A DNA stretch of 33,545 bases from an uncultured Colwellia sp. (GTDB lineage Bacteria > Pseudomonadota > Gammaproteobacteria > Enterobacterales > Alteromonadaceae). Positions 1 through 7,080 of this stretch are shown one piece after another. Where the stretch lies: positions 1-33,545 of the forward strand of contig CAJWBY010000029.1 of the NCBI GenBank assembly GCA_913020705.1, read 5' to 3'. Under the pieces are notes generated by a model. The model was not told the DNA's origin and did no database searches. It saw nothing but the letters and a program-made list of their open reading frames with translations. A program made the position numbers and the translations under genes. Every line of letters starts with the position of its first letter. Within the stretch, counting starts at the first letter, position 1.

Positions 1-182
1 ATAGGTATTTTATCGACTATTGGGAGCCATTGTAATAAATCATGTTGTATTCCAAATCCAAAAACACTAACCTGACCAGCCTTTCCAAATTTGGTTTTAG
101 GAACATATCTTATATCTATCTCAGTTCCTTTAATTAATCCTATTCCTGCTTGTATTACTGGTACTGGTATTGTTGGAATGTC
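1..182 (-). pseudogene. DUF6588-like gene fragment (inverted, truncated both ends)
   Basis: Read on the minus strand, this stretch is open and encodes a peptide containing GIGLIKGTEIDIRYVPK followed by VFGFGIQHDLLQWLP. That resembles the conserved core of DUF6588-family proteins (a 'GLxKGTEIxxRY' motif, then 'GxGxxHxxxQWxP'). An in-frame stop (fwd 183-185) lies just upstream on the minus strand, where homology would be expected to continue, and the window edge cuts the other end. No start codon or intact domain is present. It lies antisense to the outer-membrane-barrel fragment that begins at about 175. I read it as a remnant or an assembly junction. The family assignment is from remembered motifs and is moderate. 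Confidence 0.45.
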
Positions 183-1197
183 TTATGGATTTGGAGAAGT
201 ATTTCTTGATGATCATTGGCAAGTTATTGATGATTTTGTTACTGAATACTCATTAGGTTTGTATTTTTCTAGAAAGTTTTCAGCTCGCGTTTCATACTCA
301 AAAACTAAACTAGAACAGCTAACAGCCGGAACAGGTAAAGATATTTCTTATGAAAACTATAGTTTAGACGGTCAATATTACTTTAATAGCCAAGGAGATT
401 TACGCCCATATATCACCACTGGCTTTGGCGAAATGATGTGGGAAAAAAATTACGATTTAAAAACCTTTCAAGTCAATTTAGGTACAGGATTTCATTATAA
501 AATAACCAACAATCTTGCTGTTCAACTTGATTGGCGTCATTACTATAGTAGCAATACTAAAACCTCTGAAAATACTAAATATACACGCTCTGAATTAAGA
601 GAGATGTTAAGAAAAGGAAATACCGATATTAATACTCAGGGTATTAATGACAATAACTGGGTTTTTTCTAGCGCACCACAAAATGAACAAGATGCAGCAG
701 GCGGTGTAGACGGAACCCTAAATGCTAAATTGATGGTTGATCATGTCACTATCACCGGTGATGACAATCAGGTAGGCCGTGTCATCATTGGGCAAATCCA
801 TGCGAATGACGACGAACCCATTCGTCTATATTATCGAAAGTTGCCTAACAATACTCATGGTAGCATTTATGCTGCTCATGAAATTTTAGATGGTGACGAC
901 ATTTATTATGAGTTGATAGGAACACGTTCACAAAGTGCAAGTAACCCAGAAGATGGCATTCAATTAGGTGAAATATTCGACTATCAAATAAATGTTGAAG
1001 GCAACCAATTAACTGTAACTGTTACTAAAGAAAACCAAACGCCAATAATTCAAATTATAGACATGACAGACAGTGGTTACGATCAAGGTGGTCAATATAT
1101 GTATTTCAAAGCAGGAGTATATAACCAAAACAATACGGGCGATGACTTTGATTATGTTCAAGCCACATTTTTTATTATCGAAAATAGTCACCAATAA
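91..1197 (+). pseudogene. Chimeric ORF: outer-membrane barrel fragment fused to truncated PL7 alginate lyase
   Basis: The open frame begins at a TTG inside the antisense DUF6588-like fragment, so its first ~28 residues are probably not real protein. Residues ~29-152 look like part of an OmpA/OprF-type outer-membrane barrel, with alternating aromatic strands such as YSLGLYFSRKFSARVSYSK and a late DWRHYY strand. From ~155 the sequence becomes polysaccharide lyase family 7 (alginate lyase 2). RSELR is at 166-170, QIH at 235-237 and YFKAGVYNQ at 338-346, so the catalytic Arg, Gln, His and Tyr are all present. The first ~60-80 residues of the lyase fold and any lyase signal peptide are missing, so activity is doubtful. 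The join is in frame around 'SSNTKTSEN'. It may be a genuine fusion remnant or a contig-edge chimera. No ribosome binding site was seen. Confidence 0.6.
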
Positions 1198-1290
1198 AGT
1201 GGTGCTACTGCGAATATTGGTGCTGATGTAACTAAGGTTTATCAAAGCAGTTCATCTGAAGTTGGCCCAAATAGTACTTGGGTTCGATAA
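1198..1290 (+). other. Short in-frame coding-like tail after the PL7 stop codon
   Basis: Directly after the TAA of the chimeric ORF the same frame stays open for 30 codons to a TAA at 1288-1290. The encoded peptide contains ATANIGADVTKVYQ and ends GPNSTWVR. It looks like protein sequence rather than spacer, but I do not recognise a family. It could be the end of another broken gene or an extension cut off by a stop mutation. Confidence 0.3.
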
Positions 1291-1323
1291 TCTTAAACCT
1301 TAACAAGTTCTAATTAAGTCACT

Positions 1324-1352
1324 AAAAAACCGAGGTAAAACTCGGTTTCTTT
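1324..1352 (+). terminator. Rho-independent terminator after the PL7 fragment
   Basis: Stem AAACCGAG (1327-1334) pairs with CTCGGTTT (1341-1348) around a 6-nt loop and is followed by a short T-rich stretch. It separates the scrambled left edge from the gbsR-cyd transcription unit. Confidence 0.75.
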
Positions 1353-1449
1353 AATTTATAAGATAATCAATCAAGCCCTAGCGTTGTAGTCCCTCATTTG
1401 TATACCACCTCAAACACCAAATTAACGTATAAATATACGCACAAATAAC

Positions 1450-1463
1450 TTGATCTATGTCAA
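1450..1463 (+). promoter_or_regulatory. FNR-type box upstream of gbsR-cydAB
   Basis: TTGATCTATGTCAA matches the FNR/EtrA consensus TTGAT-N4-ATCAA at nine of ten specified positions. Its centre is ~41 nt upstream of a plausible start site if AATACT (1485-1490) is the -10, the geometry of a class II activated promoter. If TATAAA (1470-1475) is used instead, the box would overlap the -35. Oxygen-responsive control would suit a bd-type oxidase operon. The binding itself is inference. Confidence 0.55.
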
Positions 1464-1476
1464 TAAAAGTATAAAC

Positions 1477-1505
1477 TTTCAGAAAATACTGAAACTTCAG
1501 AAAAC
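1477..1505 (+). promoter_or_regulatory. TTTCAG palindrome plus repeated half-site, candidate GbsR operator
   Basis: TTTCAG (1477-1482), six bases, then CTGAAA (1489-1494) form a perfect inverted repeat. A further half-site CTTCAG with the same AAAA flank follows at 1495-1504, just ahead of the gbsR start. The position between promoter and start codon suits an autoregulatory operator for the MarR/GbsR-type protein encoded next. The assignment to that protein is inference. Confidence 0.45.
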
Positions 1506-1511
1506 TCAATC

Positions 1512-2057
1512 ATGATAATGACAGCTAAAATAGAATCTTTTGTAATGCACTGCGGCGAAATGGGCAGTCGTTGGGGATTTAATCGTACCGTTGGCCAAAT
1601 GTATGGTCTGTTAATCATTCATAATGAATCACTCACTGCGGTTCAAATCTCAGAGGCGCTAAATATATCTCGCGGCAATGTCAGTATGGGCATTAAAGAA
1701 TTGCAGTCTTGGCGTTTAGTCCAAGTGCAACATAAACCCAAAGACCGAAAAGAGTATTATTCACCTGCTGGTTCAATTTGGGAAATGGCAACTCGCGTAT
1801 TTGAAGAACGCCGTAAACGTGAGGTGGATCCTACCTTGTCGTTATTACGTGATAATTTATTAGATGAACCTGCTAATCCGCAAGAAGAATATGCACAACA
1901 AAGAATGCATGAAATGCATGATCTGCTGGAAACCATTACACATTGGGCTTCAGAATTACAAAGTATGAGTCCCGATAAACTTAACACCCTAATGAAACTT
2001 GGTGCAGGTGTAAGTAAGGTCATTGATATTAAAGATAAACTCTTAAATAAAAGCTAA
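1512..2057 (+). CDS. GbsR/MarR-family transcriptional regulator
   Basis: This 181-residue protein has the GbsR-type winged helix: an N-terminal helix with FVMHCGEMGSRWGFNRTVGQMYGLL, then the recognition region ISEALNISRGNVSMGIKELQ (about 56-75), then a wing containing KPKDRKEYY. The C-terminal half is helical and likely dimerises. It lies 114 bases upstream of cydA on the same strand, so it is probably a local regulator of the oxidase. The first codon is uncertain: ATG at 1512 and ATG at 1518 are both possible and neither has a strong ribosome binding site. A palindrome immediately upstream suggests autoregulation. The E. coli-type bd oxidase operon is not preceded by this regulator; linkage of GbsR-like genes to cyanide-insensitive-type oxidases is from memory of marine gammaproteobacteria. 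Confidence 0.85.
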   Translation: MIMTAKIESFVMHCGEMGSRWGFNRTVGQMYGLLIIHNESLTAVQISEALNISRGNVSMGIKELQSWRLVQVQHKPKDRKEYYSPAGSIWEMATRVFEERRKREVDPTLSLLRDNLLDEPANPQEEYAQQRMHEMHDLLETITHWASELQSMSPDKLNTLMKLGAGVSKVIDIKDKLLNKS

Positions 2058-2171
2058 GCCTAGCACTATGATATTTAAATTTACAAAATTACCTATATTA
2101 AAAATTGTCACTTAAACACTTAAAACCCATTAACACTTAAACAGTGCTTAATAAGGTTTCTGGAGGATGTT

Positions 2172-3542
2172 ATGTTAGAAACCCTAATGCTTTCACGCAT
2201 TCAATTTGCCGCAAATATTAGTTTTCATATTCTGTTTCCCACAATTACTATCGCGCTAAGTTGGTTTTTGTTTTACTTCAAATTACGTTTCGATCAAACG
2301 GGTGATCCAGTTTGGATGCGTGCCTATCGTTTTTGGGTCAAAATATTTGCTCTAACCTTTGCAATAGGTGTTGTTACGGGTATTACCATGTCGTTTCAAT
2401 TTGGCACTAACTGGCCTAAATTTATGGAAACTGTGGGAAATATTGCAGGACCATTATTAGGTTATGAAGTACTAACTGCCTTCTTTTTAGAAGCTGGATT
2501 TTTAGGTATTATGTTATTTGGTATGAATCGTGTTTCTGCTCGAGTACATACATTATCAACCCTGATTGTTGCTTTTGGTACCAGTTTGTCGTCCTTTTGG
2601 ATTCTAGCACTTAACTCTTGGATGCAAACACCTCAAGGCTATGAAATGCGTGATGGTGTCGCATTTCCCGTTGATTGGTTTGCTATTATTTTCAACCCGT
2701 CATTCCCCTATAAACTATCTCACATGCTTGTTGCATCAGGTTTAACTGCAGCATTTTTAGTTGCGGGCATCAGCGCTTATCGGCTATTAAAAGGTGATGA
2801 CAAAAAAGCACCAAAGTTAACATTGAAAATAGCACTAACAGTTGCAACAGTATTAGCACCCGTGCAAATATTTTTAGGTGATATGCATGGTTTAAATACC
2901 TTAGAACATCAACCACAAAAAATTGCAGCGATGGAAGGTATTTGGCATACCGAAAAAGGTGCACCGTTATTGTTATTTGCAATACCGGATGAGGAACAGA
3001 AAACCAATCATTTTGAAGTGGCAATACCCAAGCTAGCAAGTTTGATTTTAACCCACGACTTAGAGGGAGAAATAAAAGGCTTAAACGAGTTTGAAGGTAA
3101 CCATCCTCCTGTTGCACCCGTATTTTTTGCTTTTCGAATTATGGTGGGGTTAGGCATGCTTATGTTCGCAATTTCTTGGCTTAGCCGTTTTGTATTATGG
3201 CGTAAAGAAGAATTACCCTCTTGGTTATTAAAGTCGCTGGTCGCAATGAGCTTCTCTGGATGGGTTGCAACATTAGCTGGCTGGTATGTTACTGAAATTG
3301 GTCGTCAACCTTGGCTCGTTACAGGAATATTAACAGTAAAAGATGCCGCAACAGATATCGCGCCAGAAAATGTAGGAATAACACTTACGCTGTATTTAGT
3401 TTTATATGTGGTCATCATGGTTGCTTATCTACACACTATTTTCACTATGGCTGGTCGTGCTATTGAAATTGAAGAAATCGGTATAGATGAACTAGCTAAC
3501 CCCGTAACGAGAAAATCCACTAAAGTAATCGAGGAGTCGTAA
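2172..3542 (+). CDS. cydA: Cytochrome bd-type quinol oxidase subunit I (short Q-loop, CioA-like)
   Basis: Subunit I of the inner-membrane bd oxidase oxidises quinol and reduces O2 to water. The 456-residue sequence has multiple membrane helices and the expected haem ligands: H19 in the first helix (b595), H184 in PYKLSHMLVASG (b558) and M324 in FRIMVGLG (b558). GRQPW is at 377-381, and QPQKIAAMEGIW carries the quinol-site Lys and Glu. FGTNW and the EVLTAFFLEAGF helix hold the conserved acidic proton-channel residues. The segment after the quinol site is short, as in CioA/short-Q-loop enzymes rather than the long E. coli form. ATG has a strong GGAGG ribosome binding site. It ends one base before cydB. 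Confidence 0.93.
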   Translation: MLETLMLSRIQFAANISFHILFPTITIALSWFLFYFKLRFDQTGDPVWMRAYRFWVKIFALTFAIGVVTGITMSFQFGTNWPKFMETVGNIAGPLLGYEVLTAFFLEAGFLGIMLFGMNRVSARVHTLSTLIVAFGTSLSSFWILALNSWMQTPQGYEMRDGVAFPVDWFAIIFNPSFPYKLSHMLVASGLTAAFLVAGISAYRLLKGDDKKAPKLTLKIALTVATVLAPVQIFLGDMHGLNTLEHQPQKIAAMEGIWHTEKGAPLLLFAIPDEEQKTNHFEVAIPKLASLILTHDLEGEIKGLNEFEGNHPPVAPVFFAFRIMVGLGMLMFAISWLSRFVLWRKEELPSWLLKSLVAMSFSGWVATLAGWYVTEIGRQPWLVTGILTVKDAATDIAPENVGITLTLYLVLYVVIMVAYLHTIFTMAGRAIEIEEIGIDELANPVTRKSTKVIEES

Positions 3543-3543
3543 A

Positions 3544-4542
3544 ATGTTTGATGCAAATACGTTAGCACTAATTTTTGTTTCTCTAATGGGATTATCCATT
3601 TTACTTTATGCCGTATTAGATGGTTTTGATTTAGGTGTTGGCATATTGCTTCCACTTGAACAAAAAGACGATGCTGATACCATGATCGCGTCGATAGGCC
3701 CTTTTTGGGATGCCAACGAGACTTGGCTTGTCCTTGCTATAGGCTTATTACTTATCGCATTTCCAGCGGCACATAGTTATATATTTAAAGAGTTATATTT
3801 TCCGACCGCCGTGCTTTTAATTAGTTTAGTGCTCCGTGGGGTGGCTTTTGATTTTCGCGCTAAAGCAGCGTTTAGCCATAAACCTACATGGAACAGAGTG
3901 TTCAAGGGCGGATCATTAATCGCGTCGTTAAGCCAAGGTTATATGTTAGGGATGTATGTCATGGGATTTGAAAGTACATTAATAGCTTATAGTTTTAGTT
4001 TGCTGAGTGCATTTGGTGTTGCGGCCGCTTATAGCTATATAGGTGCTTGTTGGTTAATTATGAAAACTGAAGGCGACTTACAATTACAAGCGGTTGCCTG
4101 GGCTCAAAAGTCTGGCTTGATTTGTTTTTTCGGGGTCATTGTAGTATCACTGGTTAATCCATTAATTAATCCTGATGTTTATGCAAAATGGTTTTCTTCA
4201 TCAAATGCATTGATGTTGTTACCTTTACCCGTTATTTGTTTTGCGCTGTTTATCTTTAGCCATATACAATTGAAACAATTACCTAAGTTAAACGACAAAG
4301 GTTGTTGGAGGCCATTTGTTGCTGCCGTAGTCATTTTCACCCTATGTTTTTTTGGTTTAGCGTTTAGTTTTTTCCCTTACATTGTGCCAAATAAACTCAC
4401 GATTTGGGAAACAGCTTCAGCACCAGAATCTTTAAGTTTTCTGTTATGGGGCACCATCATTGTAGTACCTGTGATATTTAGTTATACCGCATATTCTTAT
4501 CGCGTATTTTGGGGCAAGGTTCGAGAGCTTAGGTACCATTAG
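3544..4542 (+). CDS. cydB: Cytochrome bd-type quinol oxidase subunit II
   Basis: This 332-residue multi-span membrane protein is the structural partner of CydA. It opens with the subunit II hallmark helix, containing LLYAVLDGFDLGVGILLP, then PFWDANETWLVLAIG, RGVAFDFRAKA and a later YSYIGACWLIMKTEG segment. It begins one base after the cydA stop with a GAGGAG ribosome binding site, so the two are translationally coupled. No CydX-like small subunit gene follows; a terminator comes ~50 bases later. This fits a CioAB-like oxidase, a high-affinity or cyanide-tolerant terminal oxidase, though the physiological type cannot be proved from sequence. Confidence 0.92.
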   Translation: MFDANTLALIFVSLMGLSILLYAVLDGFDLGVGILLPLEQKDDADTMIASIGPFWDANETWLVLAIGLLLIAFPAAHSYIFKELYFPTAVLLISLVLRGVAFDFRAKAAFSHKPTWNRVFKGGSLIASLSQGYMLGMYVMGFESTLIAYSFSLLSAFGVAAAYSYIGACWLIMKTEGDLQLQAVAWAQKSGLICFFGVIVVSLVNPLINPDVYAKWFSSSNALMLLPLPVICFALFIFSHIQLKQLPKLNDKGCWRPFVAAVVIFTLCFFGLAFSFFPYIVPNKLTIWETASAPESLSFLLWGTIIVVPVIFSYTAYSYRVFWGKVRELRYH

Positions 4543-4590
4543 GTATTTTGTGTTTTTGATAAACTATTTATAATTAAATCCTCATGCCCA

Positions 4591-4616
4591 AAAGCCAGCT
4601 ACCCCCTGGCTTTTTT
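4591..4616 (+). terminator. Rho-independent terminator after cydB
   Basis: AAAGCCAG (4591-4598) pairs with CTGGCTTT (4606-4613) around a 7-nt loop, running into T6. It ends the gbsR-cydAB unit. Confidence 0.85.
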
Positions 4617-4723
4617 AATGCCGTCATAAAACTATTTATTATGATGAATAAAGTTCAATTAAGTTTATGTATAAAAGAATCGGGTGCTAGAATGCGCAAC
4701 TCTACAAATTAAAAGGATCAAAT

Positions 4724-5194
4724 ATGAAATATGTTGTTTTGGTTATAATTATTGCATTGGCAGTTATCTATTTCGCTAAGAGCGCAAAAAATAAAAAAGC
4801 AGCGATTGAAAACATTGCCATAGGTAAAGAATTTTTAGCCACAAATAAAATGGTAGAAGGCATTTTAGAAACAGCTTCTGGCCTTCAATACCAAATATTA
4901 GAAAAAGGTGAAGGTACTGTTCACCCTGACGCTAGAACAAAAGTTAAAGTGCATTATCATGGTTCTTTATTAGATGGCACTGTATTTGATAGTTCAGTTG
5001 ATCGCGGTGCACCCATTAGTTTTGGCTTAAACCAAGTGATAAAAGGCTGGACTGAAGGTTTACAATTGATGGTTGTTGGTGACAAATTTAAATTATTTAT
5101 TCCTGCAAATTTAGGATACGGCAATAACTCTGCAGGAGATATAACACCTGGTTCATTACTCATTTTCGAAGTGACCTTACTCGAAATTCAGTAA
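4724..5194 (+). CDS. Membrane-anchored FKBP-type peptidyl-prolyl cis-trans isomerase
   Basis: This 156-residue protein has an N-terminal membrane helix (about residues 2-19) with a basic cytoplasmic-looking AKSAKNKKAA flank, then a short helical linker. A complete FKBP domain follows from ~52, with KVKVHYHGSLLDGTVFDSS, GLNQVIKGWTEGLQLM and FKLFIPANLGYGNN. It resembles the C-terminal domain of FklB/FkpA/Mip proteins but lacks their long dimerisation region. It probably helps fold proteins at the inner membrane or in the periplasm. The lack of a clear cleavage site suggests a signal anchor. ATG follows an AAGGA ribosome binding site. It appears monocistronic, with terminator-like structures on both sides. 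Confidence 0.88.
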   Translation: MKYVVLVIIIALAVIYFAKSAKNKKAAIENIAIGKEFLATNKMVEGILETASGLQYQILEKGEGTVHPDARTKVKVHYHGSLLDGTVFDSSVDRGAPISFGLNQVIKGWTEGLQLMVVGDKFKLFIPANLGYGNNSAGDITPGSLLIFEVTLLEIQ

Positions 5195-5220
5195 TATATT
5201 AGGTTTCACTTTAATACATG

Positions 5221-5252
5221 AATTGGCAATGATACTTGCATCATTGCCAATT
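5221..5252 (+). terminator. Perfect 13-bp hairpin after the FKBP gene
   Basis: AATTGGCAATGAT (5221-5233) and ATCATTGCCAATT (5240-5252) pair perfectly around a 6-nt loop. There is no T-tract, so it may be a processing or stability element, or a weak terminator. Confidence 0.5.
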
Positions 5253-5403
5253 ACTTATTATGACGTTCGATAACTTTCCTTAATTTATTTCACTACGTTG
5301 TAACATCATTATTAATGTTATCTTGATCATTTTTTAATGTTTACCTTTTTAAATTTTTGTATTGAACTAAGCTATTATTATCTATTGTTAAATAAGACTA
5401 AAA

Positions 5404-6627
5404 ATGACAAAAGAAGTAAGAGTTAAGTTTGTTGCTAGACAAGCAATTTTAGATCGGGATGAGAACATATTTGCCTACGAGTTACTTTATCGTAATTCAA
5501 ATGATAATTTTTTTCCCGCTAATGTAAATGATGATGTTGCAACCGCAAACTTATTTTTCGACAGCCTATTATTTTACGGTATCGAGAACTTAGCGGATAA
5601 TAAAAAGCTATTCATTAATTTATCTACAAGCTCAATTCTGTCTAATTTGCCTAAGTTAATTAAACCCGACAATGTTGTTTTGGAAATAATTGAACGCACA
5701 AACAAACTTGACGAAGTTCTTCAGTCTGTTGAAAACTTGATGAAAAATGAATATGTTTTTGCATTAGATGATTACGACGGTGATCCTAAATGGGACAGAT
5801 TAATTCAAAAAGTTAAATATATTAAAATCGAGGTTGATAAAAAGCTTTACCACACACTCAAGAGAATCTCATCGCTGAAAGCTAAGTTTCCTGATAAATA
5901 TATTATCGTTGAACGTATTGAAGATTATGACTCTTTTGAATTAATTAGAAATGCTGGAGCCGATTTTTTTCAAGGTTATTATTTTACAAAACCCAAAATA
6001 CTTAACTTTAAAAACGTTAATCCTTCTCAATTAACCGCTTTAGATTTACTCAAAATCACGTTAAAAACACCTTTAGATTTTGATGCATTAACTAAAAAAA
6101 TAAGTAAAGACCCTTCCCTTGTTGCTCGATTGTTGAGAATCGCAAATTTACGATGTAAGTCGTCGAATAAAAAAATTAATTCAATTTCACAATCTGTGGC
6201 TTATTTGGGTGAAGATACGATTAAGCAATTTATTACTGTTTTATCGTTAGGCGATTTGGGTGAAAATAAGCCCTCTGAACTTATAAAAGTAGGGTTAATC
6301 CGAGCTAGATTTATAGAGCTTCTATTACAGTCAGACAAAAGACTGAGTGATAAAGGTTACCTATTAGGAGTAGTGTCGATTTTTCATGCTTTAATCAATG
6401 TTGACTTAGCATTCGTATTTGAAACACTCGCGCTTAGTACTGAACTTCAAGATGCTTTAATGGATCATAAAGGGAAATTAGGTGAATGTTTCGCTTTATG
6501 TTTGAGAGTAGAGAATAACGATTTTATTGGAATAAAAGATAGTCAGGAAAAACTCAATCTAGATGAAACATTCATTATGAATTGTTATTCTCAAGCACTC
6601 GCTTTCGCCGATAGTTCATTAACATAA
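5404..6627 (+). CDS. EAL and HDOD domain signalling protein (YuxH/CdgJ-like)
   Basis: This 407-residue cytoplasmic protein has an N-terminal EAL domain (about 8-200) and a C-terminal HDOD domain (about 205-395, around KKISKDPSLVARLLRIAN). EAL signatures are partly kept: E26 in YELLYR, LFINLS, LEIIERT, LDDYDGD, VERIE and FFQGYYFTKP. However, the usual K-I-D is KIE and DDFGTG is DDYDGD. It could be a weak c-di-GMP phosphodiesterase or a c-di-GMP-responsive protein without catalysis. Related Vibrio EAL-HDOD proteins affect motility. It stands alone between hairpins with no operon partner. The ATG has only a poor ribosome binding site. Confidence 0.85.
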   Translation: MTKEVRVKFVARQAILDRDENIFAYELLYRNSNDNFFPANVNDDVATANLFFDSLLFYGIENLADNKKLFINLSTSSILSNLPKLIKPDNVVLEIIERTNKLDEVLQSVENLMKNEYVFALDDYDGDPKWDRLIQKVKYIKIEVDKKLYHTLKRISSLKAKFPDKYIIVERIEDYDSFELIRNAGADFFQGYYFTKPKILNFKNVNPSQLTALDLLKITLKTPLDFDALTKKISKDPSLVARLLRIANLRCKSSNKKINSISQSVAYLGEDTIKQFITVLSLGDLGENKPSELIKVGLIRARFIELLLQSDKRLSDKGYLLGVVSIFHALINVDLAFVFETLALSTELQDALMDHKGKLGECFALCLRVENNDFIGIKDSQEKLNLDETFIMNCYSQALAFADSSLT

Positions 6628-6649
6628 GGCTCTAAATACTTCGAAGATT

Positions 6650-6674
6650 AGTCGTTATTTCCTAGATAACGACT
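6650..6674 (+). terminator. Hairpin after the EAL-HDOD gene
   Basis: AGTCGTTAT (6650-6658) pairs with ATAACGACT (6666-6674) around a 7-nt loop, 23 bases after the stop codon. It lacks a clean T-tract, so this is a candidate terminator. Confidence 0.5.
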
Positions 6675-6900
6675 CTAAAATTATCACTTTTCTGTTTATA
6701 TAATTTCTTGTCAAAATCCGCTATTGGTATCTTAAATAATCTTCTAAAAAAATTTATTACAGATTAACATTCAAAAACCTTCTTTCTAAAAGCTTGCCAT
6801 AAAAAATATATTTCAATAATTATTAACTTTAAAACAGCTACTTACATATTATTTAGTATTGATTAATCAACAATCCCATAAAATGAATTTCATAGTACAT

Positions 6901-6930
6901 AGAGGATTTTAATTTCTTAGCTGTTACTTA
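6901..6930 (+). promoter_or_regulatory. ECF-sigma-type promoter element, copy 1 (receptor 1)
   Basis: GAGGATTTT (6902-6910), ten bases, then CTGTTACTTA (6921-6930). It matches the elements at 16581 and 16911 at 20 and 22 of 30 positions with identical spacing, and lies ~150 bases upstream of the first TonB-dependent receptor. The rest of the 6628-7080 gap is AT-rich leader. It includes a possible ATGCTTA/TAAGCAT hairpin (6957-6963 with 6991-6997) and otherwise nothing I can name. Confidence 0.6.
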
Positions 6931-7080
6931 TACAGGGTCTTAATAAACCTTATTTTATGCTTAGAAGTAACAAAAAAGTATTTATTCACATAAGCATGAA
7001 AGTACGGATAATCCATGTGCATTTTTACAAAAAATAAATCAATAAATGCATTACAACACTTAAAACATGCTAGAGAGATA

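Noticed and set aside
4543..4620. A CydX-type small subunit gene after cydB
   Set aside because: The only short frame runs through the terminator hairpin and has no ribosome binding site or hydrophobic helix.
7015..7080. Upstream ATG at 7015 as the start of receptor 1
   Set aside because: It would bury the signal peptide behind 22 polar residues; the ATG at 7081 follows AGAGAG and gives a normal signal sequence.
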